64,000 nt of DNA from Nocardioides daedukensis (GCF_013408415.1 NZ_JACCAA010000001.1:3162001-3226000); one strand, 5' to 3'. Shown: positions 24,966 to 34,141, numbered from the stretch's first letter. The notes: generated by a model from the letters alone, not told the origin. Numbers and translations: made by a program.

Positions 24966-25781
24966 TCACTGTGCACGTCGAGCAATGGCGTCCAGCAAAT
25001 GTGTGCTCTTTGCATTGGGTCCCCACCACGACTCATCCGGGATGAGCCAGGTTCCGCAGGTGGTCTCCATGACGAAACGGTCGCCCCAGTCGGTCTCGGC
25101 CACGATGATGCGCCGGGACCGACTGTTCAGCGGGCAACGTCCGTCGAACTGACTGATCCCGGCATGGGCGTTCAGGTCTGCAGTGATGATGTCCATCTCC
25201 TGCCTTGTCAGGTCCGAGCGGACAATCGCTGGCCCCACGGTCACGCACAGGGTTGCGTGCGCCAGGCGGACGGGGAGCGCCGGACGGAGAAGTGTCGCCC
25301 TGGTCATGCTGCCAGCCCGTGGGCAGGCGAGCGGCTTCGACTTGGCTGGGGGCGGGGTCATGGTGCTGCGCTGCTCACGGAGAAGACCAGTGAATCGCTT
25401 CACCACGATGGTCGCAGTGCCGCGCTTCCCACGGACCACCGTCCCCACCCTCCAGCCGCCGCAGCCCGCTTCGGTGCCGTGTGCCACCCGAATGGTGCCG
25501 TCCGGCAGCAGGAAGGCCAGGTCGAAGTGCGGACCATCCATGTCGACGCAAGTCTCACGGGCCTTCCGTGCAGGAAGTGAATTGATCGCCCTGACCAAGA
25601 CAAGGACGTTGGTCGTCAAGGCATCCTTCGGTCCCGCGTCCTGACGCGCGCTGGCAGGGCAGAGCCGGGCCGCCACGGCCTTCTCGGGCAGTTCTGAGGG
25701 CTCAGAGCGGGAGCTCGGGGCTGGTGCAACCAGGTCGTCGGCGCCGGGACAGGCGAACCCCGCGATCGCTGGTGAGGACAT
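24966..25781 (-). CDS. Hypothetical protein
   Basis: 271 residues, no family recognised. The N-terminal 45 residues are Ala/Pro/Ser-rich and look disordered. The middle contains CVDMDGPHFDLAFLLPDGTIRVAHGTEAGCGGWRVGTVV, a beta-rich stretch. The C-terminal third is the best-ordered part (LTRQEMDIITADLNAH...FVMETTCGTWLIPDESWWGP). No signal peptide or membrane span is evident despite six or more cysteines. The start is the only in-frame ATG after an upstream stop; no clear Shine-Dalgarno. It lies isolated between the LLM operon and the RHS-like gene, on the edge of the accessory region. Confidence 0.55.
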   Translation of the reverse strand: MSSPAIAGFACPGADDLVAPAPSSRSEPSELPEKAVAARLCPASARQDAGPKDALTTNVLVLVRAINSLPARKARETCVDMDGPHFDLAFLLPDGTIRVAHGTEAGCGGWRVGTVVRGKRGTATIVVKRFTGLLREQRSTMTPPPAKSKPLACPRAGSMTRATLLRPALPVRLAHATLCVTVGPAIVRSDLTRQEMDIITADLNAHAGISQFDGRCPLNSRSRRIIVAETDWGDRFVMETTCGTWLIPDESWWGPNAKSTHLLDAIARRAQ

Positions 25782-25962
25782 CCAGTCAGTGGGCTCGGCG
25801 TCATCGCCCCCGGGTGACCATGCGGTCCGTTGACTTCGCCATGACAGCCTCGCTCATTTGTCCTCCTCGACCGTTATGAGAGGGCGAGGTCAGCGAAAGG
25901 TTGTCACGTATGCATGGAACCCGTGAGGAGGACGAAAACGGACGCTTCTGGCGAAAACCGGG

Positions 25963-25989
25963 TTGCGGGCACGTCAAACGGCCTAACCT
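25963..25989 (+). promoter_or_regulatory. Candidate promoter of the RHS-like gene
   Basis: TTGCGG (25963-25968) and TAACCT (25984-25989) with a 15-base spacer, followed by a GGAGGA Shine-Dalgarno five bases before the ATG at 26017. The spacer is short, so the -35 assignment is weak. Confidence 0.3.
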
Positions 25990-26016
25990 GCGCGAGACAT
26001 CTTCTCGGAGGAACCC

Positions 26017-27711
26017 ATGCCACAGATCATGAAGTCACGCCGCTCCACTCTCATCAGGACACTCTGGTCCGTGGCGCTCGCCTGCGGGCTCCTCGCGGTT
26101 CCCCTCACCGCCATCACCGGAACCGCTCAGGCAGAGCCGACGCAGAACACCGCCTCCAGATATGACGGCGAGGGCAACTTCGCCGCGCTGCCCTCGACAC
26201 CGAGTTCCACGTGGGCACGCGGATCCAAGAGCGGGTCCTTCGCCTGGTCCTATGCGATGCGGGTCCCGGCGGCGAGCAGTCGTCTGCAGCCCAAGGTCGC
26301 GATCGACTATGACTCGAGCGTGGTCGACAGACGGACCCCGATCACAAATCTGCAGTCGTCGTCGGTGGGCGAGGGGTTCTCGCTCAAGGAGAGCTATGTC
26401 CAGCGCGGCTACATGACCTGCGCGGACGACGGCCAACGCGGCAAGCGTGACCTGTGCTGGAAGAACGACAACGCCACCCTCGTCGTCGACGGTGTGGCCA
26501 GGCGCCTGGTCAAGCTCTCGACGAACTCCTGGCGGCTTAGCCCGAACGACGGGAGTCGGTTCGTCCGGTTGACAGGTGGTCCCGCGGGCAACAAGGACAA
26601 CGACAAGGAGTATTGGCGCCTTACCCGGCCAAACGGGGTCCGCTACTACTTCGGCTACTCCGTGATCCCGGGCAAGCGCGGCGAGACCAAGTCGGTGTGG
26701 TGGGTGCCCGTGGCCGGTGACGACTCCGGGGACAAGTGCCACCGGTCGACGTTCGCCTCCTCGTTCTGCAACCAGGGTTGGCGGTGGAACCTCGACTACG
26801 TGGTCGACGCCAAGGGCAACACGATCAGCTATTACTACACCCCCGAGCTCAACCGCTATGCGAAGAACGGGTCCAAGGGCGGAGGCGTGCACTACGTCCG
26901 GGGAGGCCACCTCTCCCGGATCGACTATGGCACGAGGGCCAGTCAACGCACGTCGGCCAGGCACCGGGTCACCTTCACCACCGCGAACCGCTGCCTGCAC
27001 TCCTCGTGCCCCTACACCAGGACGAGGTGGCGAGACACGCCGTACGAGTTCCTCTGTGCCTCCACCCGGTGCGGCAACAGGACCGCGCCGACTTTCTTCA
27101 CCCGAAAGCGGCTCTCCATGGTCAAGACGATGAACCTCGTCTCAGGGTCCTACCGGACCGCGGACCGATGGATCCTGAAGCACAAGATGTACAACAGCTC
27201 TGGCGGGGGCTCAAGCACGTATCCGTGGATGATGTGGCCGGAGACGATCACGCACACCCCCTATGTCGCGGGCTCCTCGCGGACGCCGCAGGTGACCCTG
27301 CGGCCGGCGTACTACCCCCACCACTCGGAGACGTCCAATGACGGAGTCTCGTCCAGTCCCAGGATCCTGATCAGCAGCATCAAGTCGGACGGCAGGAGCA
27401 CCTTGATCGGCTTCAGCACCGACTCCTGTCGCTATCCGCGTCCCGTCCCGTCGAAGAACACCAAGCGGTGCTATCCGGTGAGATGGAAGGACTCCTACGG
27501 AGCGATCACCACCTATTGGGTGCACAGGTGGACGCTGTCCCACGTGACCAGCGAGGACGCCCGGCGGGTCCAGACCACCACCTACTACTCCTACCGCGGC
27601 GGCAGGCTCTGGAGCCGCGACGCCAACCCGTTGCTCCGCTCCGACTACCGCACCTGGTCGATCTGGCGTGGCTACACCTCGGTGCGCACCAGGGAGGCTG
27701 CGGGGAACTGA
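26017..27711 (+). CDS. Secreted RHS/SpvB-like N-terminal head protein, lacking RHS repeats and toxin tip
   Basis: 564 residues. Signal peptide ending TAITGTAQA at about residue 38. The body matches the N-terminal section of giant actinobacterial RHS/YD-repeat proteins (SFAWSYAMRVPAASSRLQPKVAIDYDSSVVDRRTP, VGEGFSLKESYVQRGYMTC, LVVDGVARRLVKLS, then a YYYTPELNRY block). In full proteins this region continues into RHS repeats and a variable toxin over more than 1500 residues. Here it ends at VRTREAAGN, followed by a stop and a convergent ABC gene, so either the 3' part was deleted or a stand-alone secreted head is made. Good Shine-Dalgarno, intact signal peptide and no internal stops argue it is still expressed. 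Confidence 0.8.
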   Translation: MPQIMKSRRSTLIRTLWSVALACGLLAVPLTAITGTAQAEPTQNTASRYDGEGNFAALPSTPSSTWARGSKSGSFAWSYAMRVPAASSRLQPKVAIDYDSSVVDRRTPITNLQSSSVGEGFSLKESYVQRGYMTCADDGQRGKRDLCWKNDNATLVVDGVARRLVKLSTNSWRLSPNDGSRFVRLTGGPAGNKDNDKEYWRLTRPNGVRYYFGYSVIPGKRGETKSVWWVPVAGDDSGDKCHRSTFASSFCNQGWRWNLDYVVDAKGNTISYYYTPELNRYAKNGSKGGGVHYVRGGHLSRIDYGTRASQRTSARHRVTFTTANRCLHSSCPYTRTRWRDTPYEFLCASTRCGNRTAPTFFTRKRLSMVKTMNLVSGSYRTADRWILKHKMYNSSGGGSSTYPWMMWPETITHTPYVAGSSRTPQVTLRPAYYPHHSETSNDGVSSSPRILISSIKSDGRSTLIGFSTDSCRYPRPVPSKNTKRCYPVRWKDSYGAITTYWVHRWTLSHVTSEDARRVQTTTYYSYRGGRLWSRDANPLLRSDYRTWSIWRGYTSVRTREAAGN

Positions 27712-27754
27712 TGCTCCGGGGCGTGATCCACCGGTCAGGATCGGACCCGGCCCA

Positions 27755-29524
27755 TCAGTCGCTGGGCGCTCCATGGCGGTCGTTCCCACCGTTCCACGAC
27801 TCCCACAGCGCGGCATAGGAGCCGCCCGCGGCGACGAGTTCGTCGTGCGAGCCGAACTCCGAGATCGTCCCGTCCTCCACGACCGCGACACGGTCGGCGT
27901 CGTGCGCGGAGAAGAGCCGGTGCGCGATGGCGATGACGGTCCGGCCGTGCAGGACCGCGGCCAGGGACCGTTCGAGGTGCCGCGCGGCTCGCGGGTCGAT
28001 CAGCGAGGTCGCCTCGTCGAGGACCAGGGTGTGCGGGTCGGCCAGGACCAGTCGGGCCAGCGCCACCTGCTGGGCCTGCGCGGCGGACAGTGCCCGGCCA
28101 CCAGAGCCGACCTTCTCCTGCAACCCCTCGGGGAAGGCGCGCACCCAGCTGTCGGCATCCACCGCGGCGAGGGAGGCCCACACCTCCTCATCGGTCGCGA
28201 CGTGCGCGGCGGCCAGCGCAATGTTTTCCCGGACGGTGCCGGCGAAGACGTGGTGTTCCTGGGTCACCAGCGCGACATGGCCGCGCAGGTCGTCCAGGGG
28301 CAGCTCGGTCAGCCCGACCCCACCGACGGTCACCGACCCGGCGCGCGGGGGATGAATGCCCGCCAGCAGCCGGCCCAACGTCGACTTGCCAGCGCCGGAC
28401 GGACCCACCATCGCGATCCGCTCCCCGACACCCACGGACAGGTCGATCCCGTGGAGTACGTCGCGCCCCTCCACGTAGGAGAAGTGCACGTCACGGGCGT
28501 CGAGCTTCTCGCCCAGCGGTTGGGCTCCGGTCGCGACCCGGTCGTCGGGCACCTGGGCGACACCGAGCAGCCGGGCCAGGGAGGCGCCGCCGACCTGGAG
28601 CTCGTCGAGGATCGAGACGATCCGGTCCACGGGGTCGATCAGCATCTGCACATAGAGCGTCGCCGCGGTCACCTCGCCCAGGCTCACCGAGCCCTGCGTG
28701 TAGAGCCAGCCACCGAAGAGCAGCGTGGCCACCGTCGGCAGCAGGTAGGAGAGCTCCATGCTCGGGAAGAAGACGGTCCGCAACCGCAGCGTGTAGCGCT
28801 CCGCCGCATAGGACCCCGCACAGTCGGCGTCGAGCGCGGCCACGCGCTCGTGCCCGATGCCGAGCGCCTCGATGGTGCGGGCGCCCTCGGTGCTCTCGGT
28901 GAGAGTCTCGCTGATCTGGGAGTACGACGCGTTCTCGCGCAGGTAGCCCTCCTTGGCGCGGGCGAGGTACCACCGCAGTCCGATCACCAGGGGCGGCACG
29001 CCCAGCAGGCAGGGGAGTGCCACCCACCAGCCGACCGACAGCGCAGCGACGAAGGTGAGAATGGCGGTGATCACGGCGATGGTCCACTCCGGCAGCGCCC
29101 AGCGCACAGACCAGCCGAGCTGGTCGACATCGCGGGAGGTGCGGGTGAGCAGGTCCCCGGAGCCGGCCGACTCCACGACGCCCACCGGGAGCGCGAGCGT
29201 GTTCTCGACGAAGTCCTCGCGGAGCTCCGCGAGCACCTCCTCGCCCAGGGACTGGGAGATGAACCGCGCATAGCGGGTGAGGATCGCCTGGACCAGCAGG
29301 AACCCGGCCAGCAGCGCGATGGTGCGGTCCACCGTCGCGACGGTGGTGCCCTTCTCCACGGCCTCCACCAGCTGCCCGATGAGTCGGGGCGCCGCCAGCC
29401 CTGCCAGCGCGGCAAGGGCATGCAGACCGAGCGCCAGCCAGAGCATCCGTGGGTGGTTGCGGGCGATCTGCAGGGCATAGGCACGGACCTCACGCGAGCC
29501 GGCAACCGGCAGGGACTGCTTCAT
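27755..29524 (-). CDS. ABC exporter half-transporter, catalytic Walker A but degenerate signature
   Basis: 589 residues: six-helix type I exporter membrane domain (1-320), then an ATPase domain. Walker A is GPSGAGKST (about 372-380), Q-loop VTQEHH, Walker B TLVLDEAT and H-loop IAHR, all intact. The signature reads ALSAAQAQQ instead of LSGGQ. The start overlaps the upstream half-transporter stop (ATGA), so the two make a heterodimer. The partner shows the mirror-image pattern (normal signature, lost Walker A), giving one working and one dead ATP site as in TM287/288- or BmrCD-type exporters. The substrate is unknown; drug or lipid export is typical. Confidence 0.93.
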   Translation of the reverse strand: MKQSLPVAGSREVRAYALQIARNHPRMLWLALGLHALAALAGLAAPRLIGQLVEAVEKGTTVATVDRTIALLAGFLLVQAILTRYARFISQSLGEEVLAELREDFVENTLALPVGVVESAGSGDLLTRTSRDVDQLGWSVRWALPEWTIAVITAILTFVAALSVGWWVALPCLLGVPPLVIGLRWYLARAKEGYLRENASYSQISETLTESTEGARTIEALGIGHERVAALDADCAGSYAAERYTLRLRTVFFPSMELSYLLPTVATLLFGGWLYTQGSVSLGEVTAATLYVQMLIDPVDRIVSILDELQVGGASLARLLGVAQVPDDRVATGAQPLGEKLDARDVHFSYVEGRDVLHGIDLSVGVGERIAMVGPSGAGKSTLGRLLAGIHPPRAGSVTVGGVGLTELPLDDLRGHVALVTQEHHVFAGTVRENIALAAAHVATDEEVWASLAAVDADSWVRAFPEGLQEKVGSGGRALSAAQAQQVALARLVLADPHTLVLDEATSLIDPRAARHLERSLAAVLHGRTVIAIAHRLFSAHDADRVAVVEDGTISEFGSHDELVAAGGSYAALWESWNGGNDRHGAPSD

Positions 29525-31266
29525 CGCACTGCCTCCGGCTCGTGGTCGGTCGCCTCGAAGTCGGCCTCGCGGATCACGACGCGTCGATAGGCCGGACAGT
29601 CGTCGAGCAGCTCTCGGTGAGTGCCGCTCGCGACGATCCGCCCGTCCTCGAGGAACGCGACCACGTCGACCGCGTCGAGCATCAGCGGGCTCGTGGTCGA
29701 GACGACGGTGGTGCGGCCACGACGGTGCTCCCTGAGGCGGGAGGCGATCCGGGACTCGGTGTGTGCGTCGACTGCGCTCGTCGGCTCGACGAGCACGAGG
29801 ATCTCGGGATCGATGAGGAGCGCGCGGGCCAGGACGAGCCGCTGCCGCTGGCCACCGGAGAAGGACCGTCCGCGCTCGGCCACCTCGCCGTCCAGCCCGC
29901 CCTCGAGCGCATCGAGGACGTCCTCGGCGCTGGCGGTGTGCAGGGCACGCGCGACCTGCTCCTCGCCGCGACCCGCCACGTCCAGCTGCGCGCCGAGGTG
30001 CCCGGAGAAGAGCGTGCTTGCGGTGTCGGAGACGACAATCCGCTTCCGGACGACGTCAGGGTCGAGACGCGTCAGCGGAGTGCCGCCCAGCGCGACGTCG
30101 TCGTCCGGATCGGGCGCCTGGAGGCCCAGCCGGTCGGCCAGCAGCACCGCGTCGTCGGGCTGGTCGGAGACGATCGCGGTCACCAGTCCGGGCTTGACCC
30201 GGAGCCCGGTGCGCACGTCGTACAGCTCGGAGCCGGGAGGTGGCGGCGGGGCCGGGTCGGCCACCGCGACCACGTCGGGGTCGAGCGCGAGGACGGTGAT
30301 CACGCGGCGGGCGGAGACCCGACCGCGGATCAGCTTGTTGGCATACTCGGTGGCCGTGCGCAGCGGGATCATCAGGAACGCGGCATAGCCGTAGAAGGCG
30401 ACCAGTTCACCGGCGGTGATCTCCCCGCGGACGGCGAACCTGGCGCCCAGCCAGACCACGATCACCACGAAGACCCCGGGCAGCAGGACCTGGAGTGCGT
30501 CGAGGACGGACTGCAGCTTCGCGACGCGTACGCCGGCGCGACGGGTGCGCTGGGATTCGCGACGATAGCGATCCAGGAAGACCGCCTCGCCGCCGACGCC
30601 ACGCAGCACACGGAGACCGCCGACGATGTCGCTGGCGGTGTTGGAGAGGTCGCCCATCAGGTGCCGCTGTTTCGCGCTGCGGTCCTGGAGCGGCCTGAGC
30701 AGCGGCCCGATCAGGAGCATCAGCGCCGGGACGCCGATCAGCACGATGAGACCGAGCGTGACGCTGGTCTGGAGCAGGATGATCGAGACCAGGAAGAACG
30801 AGACGATGGCGCCCGCGAAGCGCGCGCTGACGTCCATGACCTGGCCGAGGTTGGAGATGTCGCTGTTGCCGATCGCGACGACCTCGCCGGTGGAGACCTT
30901 GCGGGGGAGAGCGCCGCCGAGCCGGGAGACCTGTCGGCCGACCAGCTGGACGGTTCGATAGGCGGCCGCCAGCCAGTTGGTCACGGCGAACCGGTGCCGC
31001 ATGATCCCCGACGCCGCCTGGACGAGGCCGATCGCGAACATCACCGCGGCCCAGAAGAACAGCTGGTCCCTGTCCCGTGCGGCGATTCCCTCGTCGATGG
31101 CCCGGCCGATGACCGCCGGCATGACGGCCTGCGAGCCCATCCAGATGATGCCGAAGACCATCCCCATCGCCAGGGTCTGCCACTGGCCCTTCGCCAGCCA
31201 CCACAGGTAGCGGCCGGGGGACCGGTGGTCCGCGACGCCCGGGTCGTCGTAGGGAAGCTTGCGCAC
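29521..31266 (-). CDS. ABC exporter half-transporter with degenerate Walker A, Walker B and H-loop
   Basis: 581 residues, type I exporter fold. The membrane domain has six spans (WQTLAMGMVFGIIWMG at about 29-44 onward) and the exporter loop LPRKVSTGEVVAIGNSDISNLG. In the ATPase domain the Walker A position reads VSDQPDDAVLL (about residue 364) with no GxGKST. Walker B reads ILVLVEPTSAVD, with Val for the metal-binding Asp. The H-loop reads VVSTTSPLML. The signature SFSGGQRQR is normal. This is the non-catalytic half of the heterodimer. A proline string (APPPPPGSE, about 345) links the domains. First gene of the pair; the ybaK 3'-end fragment lies 45 bp upstream. Confidence 0.93.
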   Translation of the reverse strand: MRKLPYDDPGVADHRSPGRYLWWLAKGQWQTLAMGMVFGIIWMGSQAVMPAVIGRAIDEGIAARDRDQLFFWAAVMFAIGLVQAASGIMRHRFAVTNWLAAAYRTVQLVGRQVSRLGGALPRKVSTGEVVAIGNSDISNLGQVMDVSARFAGAIVSFFLVSIILLQTSVTLGLIVLIGVPALMLLIGPLLRPLQDRSAKQRHLMGDLSNTASDIVGGLRVLRGVGGEAVFLDRYRRESQRTRRAGVRVAKLQSVLDALQVLLPGVFVVIVVWLGARFAVRGEITAGELVAFYGYAAFLMIPLRTATEYANKLIRGRVSARRVITVLALDPDVVAVADPAPPPPPGSELYDVRTGLRVKPGLVTAIVSDQPDDAVLLADRLGLQAPDPDDDVALGGTPLTRLDPDVVRKRIVVSDTASTLFSGHLGAQLDVAGRGEEQVARALHTASAEDVLDALEGGLDGEVAERGRSFSGGQRQRLVLARALLIDPEILVLVEPTSAVDAHTESRIASRLREHRRGRTTVVSTTSPLMLDAVDVVAFLEDGRIVASGTHRELLDDCPAYRRVVIREADFEATDHEPEAVR

Positions 31267-31310
31267 CAGCCCACGCTACGTTTTCGTGGGTTGGGTCCGC
31301 CAATCAGTTT

Positions 31311-31349
31311 CGCTCAGGTGGCGAGGCCCTCGATCACCTCTGCGCCCGG
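31311..31349. repeat. Left direct repeat: displaced 3' end of ybaK (att-like)
   Basis: 35 of 39 bases match 35407-35445, including an unbroken 20-base block. Read on the minus strand it encodes PGAEVIEGLAT and a stop, against PGAEVIEGLAG and a stop at the end of intact ybaK. It is therefore a stranded ybaK 3' end, in the same orientation, 4.1 kb from the gene. It marks the left edge of the island. Confidence 0.8.
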
Positions 31350-31542
31350 ACCTACCTGTCTAAGCCGTCGAAGGACTCGCCCGGACAGGGCTACGGTGGG
31401 CGAAATGGGCCATCAAGCATTGAGGAACGGAGAATGAAAACGGAGCCACTCAGGGCGCTCTCATCCTAGAGAATTCTTGGCGCCGAGATAATCGACTTCG
31501 ATCCAAATGCAATGTTCTCGTCACGAGGAGCGTCTCCAAGTT

Positions 31543-32046
31543 GTGAAGAGTGATCCCGGCGCCACGTTCAGGGACTTCGTTGTCGATGCGAGCCCTGGCC
31601 TGCTGCGGTATGCCCACTCCTTGACAGCGGACAGTCATGACGCTTTGGACCTGGTTCAGGAGGTGTTGATCAAGATGGAGCGACGCTGGGGGACGATTGA
31701 TAATCCGGTCGCATATGCATGTCGCGCTATGGTCCGGACGAACATCAGCCTGTGGCGTCGTCGCCGTCACGAGGTGATCGGGAGTCCTGACCCTGAGCCC
31801 AGCCACGACTCACCCGCCGATGCCCTGGGTCTGCGCGACGAGCTCGTCCGTGGCCTTCGACGGCTCAGCGAGAAGCAGCGGGTGGTTCTCGTCCTGCGAT
31901 ACATCTATGACCAGAGCGTGCAAGAGATCGCCGAGCAGACCGGCATGAACCCCGGCACAGTGGCAAGCCACCTGTCTCGCGCTCGACGGGCGATGCGCTC
32001 ACACCTGGACCATCCGGCCACGGTGAATGTGAAGGCGGGTCGATGA
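31543..32046 (+). CDS. ECF RNA polymerase sigma factor, SigE-family type
   Basis: 167 residues from GTG 31543; ATG 31507 adds 12 codons (MQCSRHEERLQV) and cannot be excluded, since the GAGGAG at 31525-31530 is 12 bases before the GTG. Region 2 is FRDFVVDASPGLLRYAHSLTADSHDALDLVQEVLIKMERRW (about residues 8-50). Region 4 is LRRLSEKQRVVLVLRYIYDQSVQEIAEQTGMNPGTVASHLSRARRAMRSHL (about 103-153). This is the actinobacterial SigE-family ECF layout. The next gene overlaps by ATGA and encodes a membrane protein, a likely anti-sigma partner. It is encoded inside the repeat-bounded island in DNA of lower GC. Confidence 0.9.
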   Translation: MKSDPGATFRDFVVDASPGLLRYAHSLTADSHDALDLVQEVLIKMERRWGTIDNPVAYACRAMVRTNISLWRRRRHEVIGSPDPEPSHDSPADALGLRDELVRGLRRLSEKQRVVLVLRYIYDQSVQEIAEQTGMNPGTVASHLSRARRAMRSHLDHPATVNVKAGR

Positions 32047-32804
32047 ACACCGGGACAGAAGACCGAGAGCTTCGGTCGGCGCTGAACGAGCTCGACTGGT
32101 CCATGGACGCGCCCGCCGACCTGCTTGCTGCGGTCGAGCACGGCGCGCAGCGCCGCCGTGCTCGTCGGCGAGCAGGCTGGAGCGCAGCCGCTCTGACGGC
32201 TCTGATCGCGGCCGCGGCGCCGCTGGCCCTCTCGATGGCGGAAGATGGCCATGAGCCAGGCCCGGCCGGGGGCAGCACGGCCACTCCCGCCCCTGACCCA
32301 ACGAAGCCGACAGCCTTCGAGGAGGGCGAGCGTGACCCGGCCGATGAGGCACGCGTCCGCGTCCAGGGCAAGGTCGGGCCCTATTGCGAACGGACACGCA
32401 GCGAAATCTGTGCGGGAGTCGAACGTGGCCCCGGTGGCAAGGGATTCATCGTCTACCGGGTCGACACCGGGGCAGGCACCGACGACTTCGACGCGCACAT
32501 AAGGGAGCTGGCCGGGTCCGTCCCCATCGAGTTCCGGACAGCGAAGCACTCACGCGCCGAGCTCACTGCTGCGATGGCCAAGGTGTCAGCCGATGCGGAG
32601 CAACTCCGACGGGCAGGTGAGGTCAACATCGCGGTCCTCACCGTGTCGAACCGGGGCGCGGGACTGTTCGTTGTCCAGAGGAACCCGGACACCGAGTCCG
32701 TCGACGCTCTGCTCTCGGAGAGATATTCAGTGCCCTTCACCGTCGAACATCGCGACGCGCCATCGGTGACGCTGGCGCCGCAGTGGGGGGTGGGATCGCG
32801 CTAA
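32043..32804 (+). CDS. Single-pass membrane protein, probable anti-sigma partner
   Basis: 253 residues. The cytoplasmic N-terminus (about 1-43: RELRSALNELDWSMDAPADLLAAVEHGAQRRRARRRAGW) resembles N-terminal segments of proteins paired with SigE-family ECF factors. It is followed by one membrane span (SAAALTALIAAAAPLALSMA, about 45-64), a Pro/Thr-rich linker, and an extracytoplasmic domain with two cysteines (GPYCERTRSEICAG). No zinc-binding HxxxCxxC anti-sigma motif is seen. Start overlaps the sigma gene (ATGA). The stop codon lies inside the terminator hairpin. Anti-sigma function is inferred from position and topology. Confidence 0.7.
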   Translation: MNTGTEDRELRSALNELDWSMDAPADLLAAVEHGAQRRRARRRAGWSAAALTALIAAAAPLALSMAEDGHEPGPAGGSTATPAPDPTKPTAFEEGERDPADEARVRVQGKVGPYCERTRSEICAGVERGPGGKGFIVYRVDTGAGTDDFDAHIRELAGSVPIEFRTAKHSRAELTAAMAKVSADAEQLRRAGEVNIAVLTVSNRGAGLFVVQRNPDTESVDALLSERYSVPFTVEHRDAPSVTLAPQWGVGSR

Positions 32805-32817
32805 TCCCACCCCCCAC
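32783..32817. terminator. 14-bp stem terminator overlapping the stop codon
   Basis: GTGGGGGGTGGGAT (32783-32796) and its exact complement (32804-32817) with a seven-base loop that holds most of the TAA stop. It lies between convergent genes and can serve both. Confidence 0.8.
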
Positions 32818-32821
32818 ACTA

Positions 32822-33763
32822 TTAGTGGGTTATCGTGTTTACGTTGAAATGGCCTGCAACGGCGGTGTGACGAAAAAAGGTGATCTGTCTGTTGCAGACT
32901 GCGCCGCCGCCTCTCACGTTACTAGTGACGAGTTCGTTGATTGAAGGGTCTGCCGGTCCAATGACCATCCCAGCGGCGTGGCTAGACGCGGTGCCTGAAG
33001 GGTCGATAATCGGCCCCCCTGAATCACCAGAGCATCCTGCGTATTCACCTGGGGCGGCTGTAACGACGAGCCGCGGACCGTCGCCAGCCTGACCTGATGG
33101 TCCTGAAAAGTTTGTTGATGTGACTCGAAGACTGCAGTGCGTTCCTGAAAACGCTCCGGAAACGCACAGATAGTCATTGACAATGGGATATGTTGATCCG
33201 ATCACTGCTCTGCTTGAAGTTGTATACCAGTTACCATGAAAGACGCGTCCATAGCCTGTGAGAACGGAATAGTTCGTGGGACGTATAAGTTGGGCATCCC
33301 ATTCACTGTTGCGCACTGTAAGCGTGCCGATAAGGTCGCCGGATCCGTCCCTCACGTTACCGCCAACCGCTCCTCCACAATGGTTGGCGGTCATTAGCCG
33401 TACCTCGTCAGTGGCAGTTTTCACCGCGAAACCTAGCGTGCAATTGCTGCCGCGCATGCCTCCGGCGTACCAAGGCGGACTGTCGTTGCCTCGACTGAAG
33501 TTCTTGACGCTGGCGTGGTCGCCGAGTGTCACTTCCTTGATTGAGAGAACCGGGACGAGCGCGGCGTGCTGCAGTTGTGCGCGCCGGTCTGAGGTCGACT
33601 TACTCGCGTCCGGCGCCACCACGGTGACATTCAGACCTGATCCGTCTGCTCTTCCTTCTACTGCGGTGAGGGCGTGATCGTCCGCGGCGGGTGATCGCTG
33701 GAGTCGAGTGGCCGCCTCGTAGAGTTCAGTTTCTGAGTGTGCCGCAGACTCGATACCAACACT
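32822..33763 (-). pseudogene. 3' fragment of a secreted S1-family serine protease, cut by the IS element
   Basis: Chymotrypsin-fold protease with an intact triad: His in RLMTANHCGG, Asp in NSEWDAQLIRP, Ser in AGCSGDSGGPI (H81, D109, S201 counted from the GTG at 33622), plus cysteine pairs NCTLGF/NHCG and YLCV/THCS. The frame stays open upstream of 33622 with protein-like sequence (HSETELYEAATRLQRSPAADD...) resembling a propeptide, and runs without a start codon into the IS end at 33763. The signal peptide and the rest of the pro-region are missing and were not found beyond the IS. It is AT-richer than its surroundings. Translation from 33622 would give an unexported protein. Confidence 0.8.
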
Positions 33764-33814
33764 TGAATCCCCCCGGCGAGTCCGGAGACTCCGTTCCTTG
33801 GGAAGGTTGGAGTC

Positions 33815-34141
33815 ATGTCAGGGAGTACGTCGAAGAGGTACCCGGCCGAGCTGCGTGAGCGGGCGGTCCGGATGGTCAGCGAGATCCGGCCCGACCACGA
33901 GTCGGACTGGGCCGCAATGACGCAGGTCGCGACGCTGCTGGGTGTCGGGACGCCAGAGACGATCCGGAAATGGTGCCGCCAAGCTGAGATCGATGGCGGC
34001 AAGCGGCCCGGTGTCAGCACCGAGGAGTCGGCTGAGTTGAAGCGGTTGAAGCGGGAGAACGCCGAGCTGAAGCGCGCCAACGCGATCCTCAAGAGCGCAT
34101 CGATTTTCTTCGCGGCCGAACTCGACCGGCCACAGCGTTGA
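33815..34141 (+). CDS. IS3-family transposase OrfA (DNA-binding part)
   Basis: 108 residues. HTH_Tnp_1 domain: SKRYPAELRERAVRMVSEI...VATLLGVGTPETIRKWCRQAEIDGG. A C-terminal leucine zipper with seven-residue spacing follows (ELKRLKRENAELKRANAILKSASIFFAAELDRPQ), as used for OrfA-OrfAB dimers. The TGA stop overlaps the orfB TTG. A run of four T in CGATTTTCTTC near the end is a possible -1 slippage site for the OrfAB fusion. Confidence 0.92.
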   Translation: MSGSTSKRYPAELRERAVRMVSEIRPDHESDWAAMTQVATLLGVGTPETIRKWCRQAEIDGGKRPGVSTEESAELKRLKRENAELKRANAILKSASIFFAAELDRPQR

